Source of the DNA: JAWLHA01 sp041690535 | GTDB taxonomy: Bacteria; Pseudomonadota; Gammaproteobacteria; Thiohalomonadales; Thiohalomonadaceae | Direction of reading: 5' to 3' | DNA length: 34,304 nt | Assembly: GCA_041690535.1 (NCBI GenBank) | Contig: JAWLHA010000050.1 | Coordinates: 1 to 34,304 of the forward strand | Part shown: in pieces, positions 16,049-22,730 of the stretch | Layout: each line of letters starts with the position of its first letter | Numbering within the stretch: position 1 is the first letter of the stretch | Position numbers and translations under genes: made by a program | The notes under the pieces: generated by a model | Told to the model about the DNA's origin: nothing | Database searches by the model: none | What the model saw: only the letters and a program-made list of their open reading frames with translations

Positions 16049-16390
16049 TCACGGTTTGCCGGAATCCCGAGGGGACGTGGTGTAGATGGGAAACGGCGTG
16101 ACATTGCCCGTCTCCCCGAGTTCACTGATTTTTCCGGTACCCTCTTTCTCCATTTCGTCGATGCGAATGACCGCGTGCATTGGAATGTAGCTGCGCTTGA
16201 CGCCTGCGAATTCGCTCTTGAGTTTTTCTTCCGCCGGATCCACAAGCACTCCGCTGCGCTCGCCGAAGAGCAGCTCGTCGATTTCCACAAAGCCAAACAA
16301 TCCGCTCTGGGAGACGGTTCGGGCGAAAACCTCGTAGATCTTGCCCTGGCTCATGAAGACCACACGATAAACCGTATTTGCCGCAGCCAT
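16049..16390 (-). CDS. DUF1820 family protein, 113 aa
   Basis: The sequence matches the small gammaproteobacterial DUF1820 family: VYRVVFMSQGKIYEVFARTV, SGLFGFVEIDELLFGERSGV, then VDPAEEKLKSEFAGVKRSYI and PMHAVIRIDEMEKEGTGKIS. Its length is normal. Predicted to be soluble and cytosolic; function is not established in the family. The start ATG at 16390 is clear. It is convergent with the PilZ gene (25 bases apart). Upstream, only about 50 bases separate it from copy B of the inverted-repeat element, so its promoter must be very close to, or inside, that element. Confidence 0.88.
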   Translation of the reverse strand: MAAANTVYRVVFMSQGKIYEVFARTVSQSGLFGFVEIDELLFGERSGVLVDPAEEKLKSEFAGVKRSYIPMHAVIRIDEMEKEGTGKISELGETGNVTPFPIYTTSPRDSGKP

Positions 16391-16439
16391 GTTTTCGTCC
16401 CAATGGTGGATTTACTGTAGCTCGCCAGTTTACCTGACG

Positions 16440-16568
16440 CAGGGTGAACGCATACTTAGCCAAGAGCGACGTAAGTCCTCGCCATTCATGTCGTATTCAC
16501 AGCGGACCTGCTTTCGAGGACTTACGTTGCTCACAGCACGGCCGTGACGTTAGTATGCGTTTACCCTG
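16440..16568. repeat. Miniature inverted-repeat element, copy B (129 bp)
   Basis: Ends cagggtgaacgcatact (16440-16456) and agtatgcgtttaccctg (16552-16568). Inside is a second inverted pair, gacgtaagtcctcg (16468-16481) and cgaggacttacgtt (16515-16528), and the core gctcacagcacggccgtgac. Flanks ttacctgacg and tacgctgacg agree at 7 of 10 positions, so the target duplication is doubtful here. The right end overlaps the 3' end of mutH and supplies its stop codon. Confidence 0.85.
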
Positions 16569-17254
16569 TACGCTGACGTCGCATAGTGGCGGCGCAGTAT
16601 GGCGCGCGTGAAGCTTGGCCGGAGATAGAACCCGCGCGGGTTGGTGAGGACGACCCCCCCATCGGGGCCGACCGCACGGCAGAGAACCCGGGCATTGGCC
16701 GCTTTGGGGCGGATCTGCAGGGCCGTGCCGAGCCGCGCGGTAATATGCTCCAGGTCCCCGAGGCAGATCATATCCATGAGCTCTTCCCAATCGGCGCGCA
16801 GCACTGCCTCCTCCTCGGGCCCGGGGCTCCACAGCAGTGCATTGCCAATGCGCCGGTCTGCCAGGGGGATGGCGCGGTCTGCCTCGACCGGGACCCATAG
16901 CACGCGGGCGAGCTTACGCCGCACCCACGAGCGCTCCCATGTCTCGCCTCCCGCCCCCTCTAGGGGCACGGTGCAGACGTATGTCGACTCCCGGGGCTGT
17001 CCCGAGGCGTCCAGTGGCAGTGTTTTCAGCTCGATCCCCAGTCCGCGAAAATCAGGCTCGGCAAGGGAGCCGGCATCGGCGCCGAGGCCTAGCTCGAGGA
17101 CCTGCCCGACCCAACCCTTGTGGCGGTTCAAGTCGGCCGGCACTGCGACCCCTAGCTCCCCCGCGAGGTCGGCCAGCGAACGCCCGGCGATCGCCCGGCA
17201 GCGCGCCAGCAACTCTTGATCGCTTTGCGGTGGTGGAAGAGGGGTGATTGGCAT
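16550..17254 (-). CDS. mutH: DNA mismatch repair endonuclease MutH
   Basis: MutH nicks the unmethylated strand at hemimethylated GATC during methyl-directed mismatch repair, activated by MutS and MutL. The 234-residue protein aligns along its whole length with E. coli MutH (229): KGWVGQVLELGLGADAG, the catalytic Asp68, Glu75 and Lys77 in EPDFRGLGIELKTLP, WERSWVRRKLARVLWVPVEA, ADWEELMDMICLGDLEHITA and QIRPKAANARVL, then LTNPRGFYLRPSFTRAILRR. The start ATG at 17254 (MPITPLPPPQSDQ) fits the family; the frame continues upstream to 17545 without homology. The last residues, YRVNAY, and the TAA stop come from repeat copy B, extending the C-terminus by roughly eight residues beyond the usual end. 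All functional parts are retained. Confidence 0.93.
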   Translation of the reverse strand: MPITPLPPPQSDQELLARCRAIAGRSLADLAGELGVAVPADLNRHKGWVGQVLELGLGADAGSLAEPDFRGLGIELKTLPLDASGQPRESTYVCTVPLEGAGGETWERSWVRRKLARVLWVPVEADRAIPLADRRIGNALLWSPGPEEEAVLRADWEELMDMICLGDLEHITARLGTALQIRPKAANARVLCRAVGPDGGVVLTNPRGFYLRPSFTRAILRRHYATSAYRVNAY

Positions 17255-17640
17255 GGGAGCGCAGTATGCGCGTGGGGAGTCGGAGAGTCGAGAAGGTGCG
17301 AACTGTGCGCCGCGGCAGGGAGGCGCCTTCAAGGTGGTTTGCCGGTGAAAGAACTCACAAAAGAGGCTGGCGCACCGGGCCGCGACAGGAGTGTCAGCAA
17401 CACCGGTGCCTCGAAATGAGGACGTCATCCGGGGGGCCGGACGGGGCGGTTGCGGGCGCCTGCACGAGAGGCGCCGCCAGTTAGTCGTTCCGAACGACCG
17501 CGCGGTCAGGCGCTGCGTCGCCATGGTCCGGGACAGTCGGCACAAAGAGCCGGTCGTCGAGCGTACAGGGACCCTGCCGCAGCTCTTCTCCGATCAGGGC
17601 GAGGCACCTTCTGACCTGTCGCGGAACTCGGAACCCCTGT
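17255..17640. other. Gene-poor stretch upstream of mutH
   Basis: No convincing gene. On the minus strand a frame from about 17640 down to a TAA at 17481-17483 reads GFRVPRQVRRCLALIGEELR and onward in protein-like fashion, but it has no ATG or GTG start, so it may be the remnant of a gene or chance. A repeat-like cgtcgagcgtacagggac sits at 17555-17572. Confidence 0.35.
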
Positions 17641-17802
17641 TCAAGCCTCCTGGTCCTGCATCACGAGGCCGAGCGCCTCCGCCTCTTCGAGGCGCCGGCA
17701 GGCCTCACCACTGCCCTTGACCCAGCAAGTCCACACAATGCCGGCGGCCGAAAGGCACGCCGACATCAGTCCTACGAGAGTGAGGATGTCAAAATGCGCC
17801 AT
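17641..17802 (-). CDS. Small single-pass membrane protein, 53 aa
   Basis: A short frame with ATG at 17802 and stop TGA at 17641-17643. The protein begins MAHFDILTLVGLMSACLSAA and continues GIVWTCWVKGSGEACRRLEE, so residues 5-27 form one good membrane helix followed by a short polar, Glu-rich cytosolic tail ending MQDQEA. A GGGAG lies about 10 bases before the start. The hydrophobic helix with the positive charge just after it (WVKG) suggests a real small membrane protein, but no family is recognised and composition alone cannot prove it. Confidence 0.45.
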   Translation of the reverse strand: MAHFDILTLVGLMSACLSAAGIVWTCWVKGSGEACRRLEEAEALGLVMQDQEA

Positions 17803-17909
17803 CTGGAGCCGCTCCCGTTGCCTCAGGTCCTTAAATTTCTAGCCCATTGCAGATGGGCGCGCTGATTTTTTTGTTGAGCGGCGGCAACGTGTCGGGATCG
17901 GTGCTCGGG

Positions 17910-18040
17910 CAGGGTAAACGCATACTTACCCCAGAGCGATGTAAGTCCTTGAAAGCAGGTTTGCTGTGAATACATCCCTTTGGCTCGCCGAGCGGTTTTA
18001 AAGGACTTGCATCGCCTCGCGAGAGTATGCGCTCACCCTG
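17910..18040. repeat. Miniature inverted-repeat element, copy C (131 bp)
   Basis: Ends cagggtaaacgcatact (17910-17926) and agtatgcgctcaccctg (18024-18040), with the inner pair gatgtaagtcctt (17938-17950) and aaggacttgcatc (18001-18013), as in copy B. Flanks ggtgctcggg (17900-17909) and ggtgcccggg (18042-18051) form a 10-bp direct repeat with one mismatch. It fills most of the gap between the 53-residue ORF and the divergent DUF2333 gene; the remaining bases of 17803-18122 show nothing further. Confidence 0.85.
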
Positions 18041-18122
18041 GGGTGCCCGGGGGGGCGCCGTTGCGCTTGGCCGTGTTTCTATGGTACGAAGCCTGCCTGA
18101 TCCCGAATCCTGGAGACTGCCC

Positions 18123-19208
18123 GTGTACGAACGTGCATCCATAGCCGGGTGGGACGGCTGGCGCCGACTCACCGAGGGGACACAGAAGCTGATGGCCCTG
18201 TACCGACCCAGTGCATTGCGCGCCCAGAATTGGGTTGTGCGCATCATGCTGGTGGCGGGGGCCGCGCTGGTTGTGGCCGTAATTCTCGCGTTCATCTGGA
18301 GTCGCGAACCGGAGTTGTTCGATGTGGTGGGCGAAGCGACAGCGCGCGCGCAGGCAGCGGGGCGGCCGGTCGTGACTGGATACACCACCACGGCCACGGT
18401 GGTGCGGATCGCCTCCACCCTGCTGGAAAAGCCCGGTGGTTATCTGAGCAACGATGTGTTTGTTCCGGGGGCCGTTCTGGACAACATGCCCAATTGGGAA
18501 TTCGGAGTCCTTGTGCAGTTGCGCGACATCTCCCGCAGCTTGCGCAACGACATGAGCCGCTCCCAGTCCCAGTCGGTGGAGGACCGGGATTTGGCAGTGG
18601 CGGAGCCGCGGTTCAACTTCGATTCCGCCTCCTGGATGTTCCCCCCCAGTGAAAACGAATACCGGGAGGGGATCAATGCGCTGACGCGCTACCTTGATCG
18701 CCTCAACGATGACGATGTGCAGGACGCCCAGTTTTACGCGCGGGCCGACAACCTCGCGGCCTGGCTTGCGGTGGTAGAGAAGCGGCTTGGAAGTCTCTCC
18801 CAGCGGTTGAGCGCCTCGGTGGGGCAGGCGCGGATCAACACCGATCTGGCCGGGGATGCGGAGGCGAGCCAATCGACCGCCCGGCCTTCCCAGTTGGAGA
18901 TCAAGACCCCTTGGCTGGAGCTGGATGATGTCTTTTTCGAGGCGCGCGGCACCACCTGGGCGCTGATTCATCTGCTGCGGGCGGCGGAGGTGGATTTCGC
19001 CCGGGTGCTGGAGAAGAAGAACGCCCTCATCAGCCTGCGGCAGATCATCCGCGAGTTGGAGGCCACCCAGGAGCCGGTCTGGAGCCCGGTGATTCTTAAT
19101 GGTAGCGGCTTTGGCATGTTGGCCAACCACTCCCTGGTGATGGCCTCCTATATCTCGCGCGCCAACGCGGCCATCATTGATTTGAAGGCCCTGCTGGTCC
19201 AGGGTTGA
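18123..19208 (+). CDS. DUF2333 family inner-membrane protein, 361 aa
   Basis: The sequence matches DUF2333, a gammaproteobacterial family of inner-membrane proteins of unknown function. One N-terminal helix (about residues 40-58, VRIMLVAGAALVVAVILAF) is followed by a large periplasmic domain with VVRIASTLLEKPGGYLSNDV, FVPGAVLDNMPNWEFGVLVQ, LRDISRSLRNDMSRSQSQS and ARGTTWALIHLLRAAEVDFA. GTG at 18123 was chosen as start because GGAG (18112-18115) lies seven bases upstream and the family length fits; the ATG at 18081 has no ribosome site. Copy C of the inverted-repeat element ends 82 bases upstream. Convergent with moaC. Confidence 0.88.
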   Translation: MYERASIAGWDGWRRLTEGTQKLMALYRPSALRAQNWVVRIMLVAGAALVVAVILAFIWSREPELFDVVGEATARAQAAGRPVVTGYTTTATVVRIASTLLEKPGGYLSNDVFVPGAVLDNMPNWEFGVLVQLRDISRSLRNDMSRSQSQSVEDRDLAVAEPRFNFDSASWMFPPSENEYREGINALTRYLDRLNDDDVQDAQFYARADNLAAWLAVVEKRLGSLSQRLSASVGQARINTDLAGDAEASQSTARPSQLEIKTPWLELDDVFFEARGTTWALIHLLRAAEVDFARVLEKKNALISLRQIIRELEATQEPVWSPVILNGSGFGMLANHSLVMASYISRANAAIIDLKALLVQG

Positions 19209-19231
19209 CCGACCGGGCCCTGGTCACTGAA

Positions 19232-19254
19232 GAGGCATGCCCCGGGCATGCCTC
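19232..19254. repeat. Hairpin between convergent DUF2333 and moaC genes
   Basis: Perfect 11-bp arms gaggcatgccc (19232-19242) and gggcatgcctc (19244-19254) around one base. There is no T-tract on either side, so it is not a typical intrinsic terminator, but its position suggests a role in ending or protecting both transcripts. Confidence 0.5.
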
Positions 19255-19260
19255 AGGACC

Positions 19261-19743
19261 TCACTCCTCGGGGCGCAGCCAGGTGCCCGATTTGCCTCCC
19301 CGCTTTTCCATCAGCCGTACCTGTTCGATGGTCATGCCGCGATCCACGGCCTTGCACATATCGTAGATGGTCAGCAGGGCCACCTGGACCGCGGTCAAGG
19401 CCTCCATCTCGACCCCTGTGGGGCCGGTGGTCTCGGCGGTCGCTCGGCAGCGGACCGCCGAGCCCTCCGGCAACGCATCCAGGTCAATGGCGACCCGGGT
19501 CAGCGCCAGGGGGTGGCACAGGGGGATGAGGTCCGCGGTTTTCTTGGAGGCCATAATGCCGGCAATGCGAGCTATACCAAGCACATCCCCCTTTTTGTGG
19601 CTACCTTCTTGGATAAGGCGCAGGGTGTCGGCAGACATCGTAATGAAGCCCTCGGCGACGGCGGTCCGACGTGTGGCTGGCTTGTCACCAACGTCCACCA
19701 TATGGGCCTCGCCCTTCGCATCGAAATGGGTCAGTTCACTCAT
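19261..19743 (-). CDS. moaC: Cyclic pyranopterin monophosphate synthase MoaC
   Basis: MoaC converts the 3',8-cyclo-GTP made by MoaA into cyclic pyranopterin monophosphate, the first stable intermediate of molybdenum cofactor synthesis. The 160-residue product fits the family exactly: LTHFDAKGEAHMVDVGDKP, ARIAGIMASKKTADLIPLCH with the conserved Lys and His, PTGVEMEALTAVQVALLTIY and DMCKAVDRGM, and a C-terminal KSGTW. The ATG at 19743 (MSELTHF) was chosen; the frame runs up to 19782 but the extra 13 residues are unlike the family. It is divergent from moaD-moaE with 99 bases between starts. moaA and moaB are not in the window. Confidence 0.96.
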   Translation of the reverse strand: MSELTHFDAKGEAHMVDVGDKPATRRTAVAEGFITMSADTLRLIQEGSHKKGDVLGIARIAGIMASKKTADLIPLCHPLALTRVAIDLDALPEGSAVRCRATAETTGPTGVEMEALTAVQVALLTIYDMCKAVDRGMTIEQVRLMEKRGGKSGTWLRPEE

Positions 19744-19842
19744 GGCATTACTGTGTGGGAGGAAATTGGTCGGCTGGGGCAATCATGATAGGCTGCCCTC
19801 TCCGGGGGCGCAATTGCGCCCTGAACTTGTGGAAAGCGGGCC

Positions 19843-20091
19843 ATGACTGTCGAAGTGAAGTTTTTTGCCAGCCTCAAGGAGCAGATGGGGTGTGACGGCG
19901 CCACTGTCGAAATCGGGGAGGTCGCCACCGCGGCCGATGTCTGGCTGCAGGCCTCCGGCGGCAAGCCCCTGCCTCCCTCTGTGCTGGTTGCCGTGAACAT
20001 GGAATACGCCGACCCCAACCATCCGGTGCGCAGTGGCGATGAGGTGGCCTTCTTCCCGCCGGTCACGGGTGGTGAAGGTGCTGAACCGTGA
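19843..20091 (+). CDS. moaD: Molybdopterin synthase small subunit MoaD, with C-terminal extension
   Basis: A ubiquitin-fold sulfur carrier that donates two sulfurs to precursor Z in the MoaD2-MoaE2 complex. The 82 residues contain VKFFASLKEQMG, SVLVAVNMEYADP and DEVAFFPPVTGG. The Gly-Gly (76-77), which normally ends the protein so that MoeB can adenylate it, is here followed by EGAEP before the stop. Either the tail is removed by a protease, or the gene has mutated, or there is a sequence error. The stop overlaps the moaE start (GTGA), so the two are translationally coupled. Otherwise a normal MoaD. Confidence 0.9.
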   Translation: MTVEVKFFASLKEQMGCDGATVEIGEVATAADVWLQASGGKPLPPSVLVAVNMEYADPNHPVRSGDEVAFFPPVTGGEGAEP

Positions 20092-20528
20092 AAGTGGAGA
20101 TTTGTGAAGCCGCTCTTGATCCGTGGGTGGAGCTGACCGCCTATGAGCGGAGTCGAACCGATCGCCCGGGGGGGTACGGCGCCACAGCTGTGTTCGTGGG
20201 AACCATGCGCGACTTTAACGAGGGGGATGAGGTCCGGGGTATGATCCTGGAGTACTACCCCGGAATGACCGAGCGGCAGTTGCAGCGGATGGTCGCGGAG
20301 GGGGCTGAGCGGTGGGAACTGGATGATGTGCTGGTCGTGCACCGGGTCGGCACCCTGGAGCCCGGAGAGCCCATCGTCCTTGTGGCCGTCTGGTGTGCCC
20401 ACCGCAAGGAGGCCTTTGAAGGGTGCCGCCAAATCATGGAAGAGCTCAAGTCAAAGGCACCGTTCTGGAAAAAGGAGCAACTGGAAGAGGGCTGCCGGTG
20501 GGTGGAGAAAAACACCGCCGGCTATTGA
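20088..20528 (+). CDS. moaE: Molybdopterin synthase catalytic subunit MoaE
   Basis: MoaE carries the active site in which MoaD thiocarboxylate sulfurs are transferred to form molybdopterin. The 146 residues include GATAVFVGTMRDFNEGDEVR, the ILEYYPGM dimer segment, VVHRVGTLEPGEPIVLVAVW, AHRKEAFEGCRQIMEELKSK and APFWKKE. Catalytic lysines corresponding to E. coli K119 and K126 are Lys121 and Lys128. The GTG start overlaps the moaD stop by four bases. Length is typical. The moaDE pair is followed 24 bases later by a DksA/TraR gene on the same strand. Confidence 0.96.
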   Translation: MKVEICEAALDPWVELTAYERSRTDRPGGYGATAVFVGTMRDFNEGDEVRGMILEYYPGMTERQLQRMVAEGAERWELDDVLVVHRVGTLEPGEPIVLVAVWCAHRKEAFEGCRQIMEELKSKAPFWKKEQLEEGCRWVEKNTAGY

Positions 20529-20551
20529 GCCAACCCGCTGGGGGCAAGCCC

Positions 20552-20947
20552 ATGGATGAGTTGAGCGACAAGCAGGTTGCAACGCTTCGCCAATGCCTGT
20601 TGGACACCCAGGCCCGGCTTCGGGTGGCGATCCGCGAAGAGCTCATCAAGGGGGATGATGAGCGCTACGCCGATCTGGCGGGCCCGGTCCATGACGAAGG
20701 TGAGGAGGCGGTCGCGGACATGCTCTCCGACCTCAATGTGACCTTTACGAGCAAGCTGATCCAAGAGCTTCGGGAGGTTGAGGCCGCCTTGGGACGCATC
20801 GAGATGGGTATCTACGGTCGCTGCGAGGAGTGTGGCACCGAGATCCCTTACCAGCGGTTGGAAGCCTATCCCACCGCGCGGCGCTGCATAAAGGATCAGG
20901 AGCGCCATGAGCGGCTGTTTCCAGACAAAGGGACGCCAAGCCTCTAA
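20552..20947 (+). CDS. DksA/TraR-family zinc-finger protein, 131 aa
   Basis: A small DksA-like transcription factor that may act in the RNA polymerase secondary channel. It has an N-terminal coiled-coil region (about 5-85, with EEAVADMLSDLNVTFTSKLI and RIEMGIYG) and a C-terminal zinc-finger region with CEEC (Cys91, Cys94) and then ARRCIKDQERH. The last pair of a usual CxxC-CxxC finger is reduced to Cys112 with Asp115 in the fourth place. The tip acidic residues of true DksA (DxxDxA) are not clearly present, so ppGpp-type activity is uncertain. It is near, and perhaps co-transcribed with, moaDE. Confidence 0.85.
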   Translation: MDELSDKQVATLRQCLLDTQARLRVAIREELIKGDDERYADLAGPVHDEGEEAVADMLSDLNVTFTSKLIQELREVEAALGRIEMGIYGRCEECGTEIPYQRLEAYPTARRCIKDQERHERLFPDKGTPSL

Positions 20948-21146
20948 ATAGCTGTTGCGCACCCTGATACAGTTTAGGGGGCGCAGGTGAGCTGCCCTGG
21001 TCCGACACGCTGTAAACGCATCCCTGTACGCTCGGCGGCCGAGCCCCTGCGGCTGACGGTCTCGTACCGGGGCACCTCACCTCCTCACTGTCTCAGGGTT
21101 AGGAACTTTAGTGGGACCCACCGTCCAGCGTCTGGAGCAAGCGCCT

Positions 21147-21662
21147 TCAGGGCGCCGGCACGGGCAGGATTTCGAACTCAAGGGTATCGAGATCCCCAAG
21201 TGCGTAGGTGGGGGCTGCGCCAACGCCGGCAACGGTCCCGGGGTTGACCAGCAGGGTCTCGCCTCCCTTCAGGTTGGGGCGCCACTCAATGGCTGCCCGA
21301 TGGTCGTGTCCACAGCAGACGAGGTCCCACTCCCCGGTGGCTGCCAGGGCCGTGGCATAGTGAGGGTAGTGCACGAGGAATATCCGTTTCCCTCCAAGCT
21401 CCAGGCCCGCATCCTGACCGTGGTAATGGATGACACTCTTAGGCTCCTGAGCCAGCATGAACATGGCATAGGTATCACCGGTATTGTTGCCATGGATCAC
21501 GTGAACCGGCAGACCTACGGACTGGAGCACGCGCAAGGTCGTGGGGGCAACTACGTCCCCGCAGTGCAGCACCGCCCTGGCGCCTCGTTCGGCGGCATCG
21601 CGGACCGCCGCGGCGAGCAGGGGCCGGTTATCATGGCTATCGGAGACCACGCAGACTTTCAT
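21147..21662 (-). CDS. YfcE/MJ0936-type metallophosphoesterase, 171 aa
   Basis: A small calcineurin-like phosphoesterase, expected to use two metal ions to hydrolyse phosphodiesters. The metal-binding blocks are complete: SDSHDN (Asp8, His10), HCGDVV (Asp36), HGNN (Asn59), LVHYPH (His98) and GHDHR (His119, His121). The 171 residues match the compact MJ0936 and YfcE class, and the characteristic end LLVNPGTVAGVG is present. Physiological substrate is unknown. It is a single gene, convergent with the DksA-like gene; repeat copy D lies 44 bases upstream of its start. Confidence 0.92.
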   Translation of the reverse strand: MKVCVVSDSHDNRPLLAAAVRDAAERGARAVLHCGDVVAPTTLRVLQSVGLPVHVIHGNNTGDTYAMFMLAQEPKSVIHYHGQDAGLELGGKRIFLVHYPHYATALAATGEWDLVCCGHDHRAAIEWRPNLKGGETLLVNPGTVAGVGAAPTYALGDLDTLEFEILPVPAP

Positions 21663-22091
21663 AAGGGTGACAAGATACAGGATTCAAGAGGAAAGGGGAA
21701 AGTGGCAGGGTAAACGCATACTCACAGCACGGCCGTGACGTTAGTATGCGTTCACCCTGGGGAAAGTGGTAGCCGGTGGGTGTTGCCGGGAAGTTCTCTT
21801 CCTCGTTTCGTTTCACATCCGAAGACGGGTGAGGAAGCCGGCCCCGGCAGGTGGCATGATCAACATGGTGGGATCACCGAACCAAAGGCGGTTGCCGGTG
21901 CCGCAGGCACCACTTCAGACATCTTGCGTTGTGGCTTCGAGGCGGCCAAGCCGGCGGGAGAGGCTTCGCGATTTCTCTCCTCCTGATCGTTTTGCTCGCA
22001 GCCTTGGGGGGCGGAGGGGATAGGGCGGGTTCCCAAACCAAGTGGCCGGGAACCACACCCTTGGACCTTAGAGCCTGCTCTTGAGTTTACC
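21663..22091. other. Non-coding stretch between phosphoesterase and ppa
   Basis: Apart from repeat copy D (21706-21759) nothing recognisable is present. Frames that start inside or after the repeat read as low-quality Arg/Pro-rich sequence and are not listed as genes. Confidence 0.5.
21706..21759. repeat. Miniature inverted-repeat element, copy D (54 bp)
   Basis: Ends cagggtaaacgcatact (21706-21722) and agtatgcgttcaccctg (21743-21759) flank the core cacagcacggccgtgacg. The inner inverted pair of copies B and C is missing, so it looks like an internally deleted form. It is flanked by a perfect 10-bp direct repeat, gggaaagtgg, at 21696-21705 and 21760-21769. This is the clearest target duplication of the family. 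Confidence 0.9.
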
Positions 22092-22640
22092 TCAGAAGTG
22101 CGGCTTTTCGGGGGCCGACTTGTACATCGCCACCGAGTTCAGGATCTCCTGCTTGGCGGCCTCGACGCCCTCCCACCCCTGTACGCGAACCCATTTGCCT
22201 TCGTCGAGGTCCTTATAGTGCTCGAAGAAGTGGGCGATCTGTTCGAGGAGGGTCGGAGGCATGTCGCCGATATCGTTGGCTTTTCTGTAGAGCCGGCACA
22301 GCTTGTCGACGGGCACGGCCAGCACCTTGGCATCGTCGCCCGACTCGTCGGTCATCTTGAGCACGCCGACGGGGCGGCAGCGGATCACGGAGCCGGGGAT
22401 GAGTGGGTAGGGGGTCACTACCAGCACGTCCACGGGGTCGCCGTCGTCGGAGAGGGTGTGAGGCACATAGCCGTAGTTGCACGGATAGTGCATCGCGGTG
22501 TTCATGAAACGATCCACGAACATGGCCCCCGACTCCTTGTCGACTTCGTATTTGACGGGGTCGCTGTGTGCGGGGACTTCGATAATGACGTTGATGTCGT
22601 TGGGGACGTCGCGCCCGGAGTCGACTCGGTCGAGATTCAT
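22092..22640 (-). CDS. ppa: Soluble inorganic pyrophosphatase (family I)
   Basis: A cytosolic Mg2+-dependent enzyme that hydrolyses PPi to two phosphates. The 182 residues show the family-I signature DDGDPVDV (65-72) and the active-site parts VKYEVDKESGAMFVDRF, HYPCNYGYVPHTLSDDG and LYRKANDIGDMP. Length is normal for bacteria. It stands 90 bases downstream of hppA on the same strand, but a strong terminator lies between, so it probably has its own promoter in the short gap, or receives readthrough. Having this beside a membrane PPase and PPi-PFK is notable, since it would waste PPi unless regulated. Confidence 0.96.
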   Translation of the reverse strand: MNLDRVDSGRDVPNDINVIIEVPAHSDPVKYEVDKESGAMFVDRFMNTAMHYPCNYGYVPHTLSDDGDPVDVLVVTPYPLIPGSVIRCRPVGVLKMTDESGDDAKVLAVPVDKLCRLYRKANDIGDMPPTLLEQIAHFFEHYKDLDEGKWVRVQGWEGVEAAKQEILNSVAMYKSAPEKPHF

Positions 22641-22673
22641 GCCAGCTGCCTCTGTTCACTGGAGGAAAAGAAA

Positions 22674-22697
22674 AAGGCCGGTAATTATACCGGCCTT
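22674..22697 (-). terminator. Intrinsic terminator of hppA
   Basis: Perfect 10-bp stem aaggccggta / taccggcctt with a 4-base loop. On the minus strand it is followed by CTTTTTCTTTT, a typical T-tract. It lies 33 bases after the hppA stop and separates hppA from ppa. Confidence 0.9.
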
Positions 22698-22730
22698 AAT
22701 CGCAGATAAAAGAATTGTTTTGTAAGGGGG

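Noticed and set aside
17391..17720. 109-codon plus-strand frame upstream of the DUF2333 gene
   Set aside because: Arg/Pro-rich, no ribosome site, no similarity to known folds; the opposite strand has a better small ORF there.
21735..22023. Plus-strand frames after repeat copy D
   Set aside because: They start inside or just after the mobile element and have low-complexity, non-protein-like composition.
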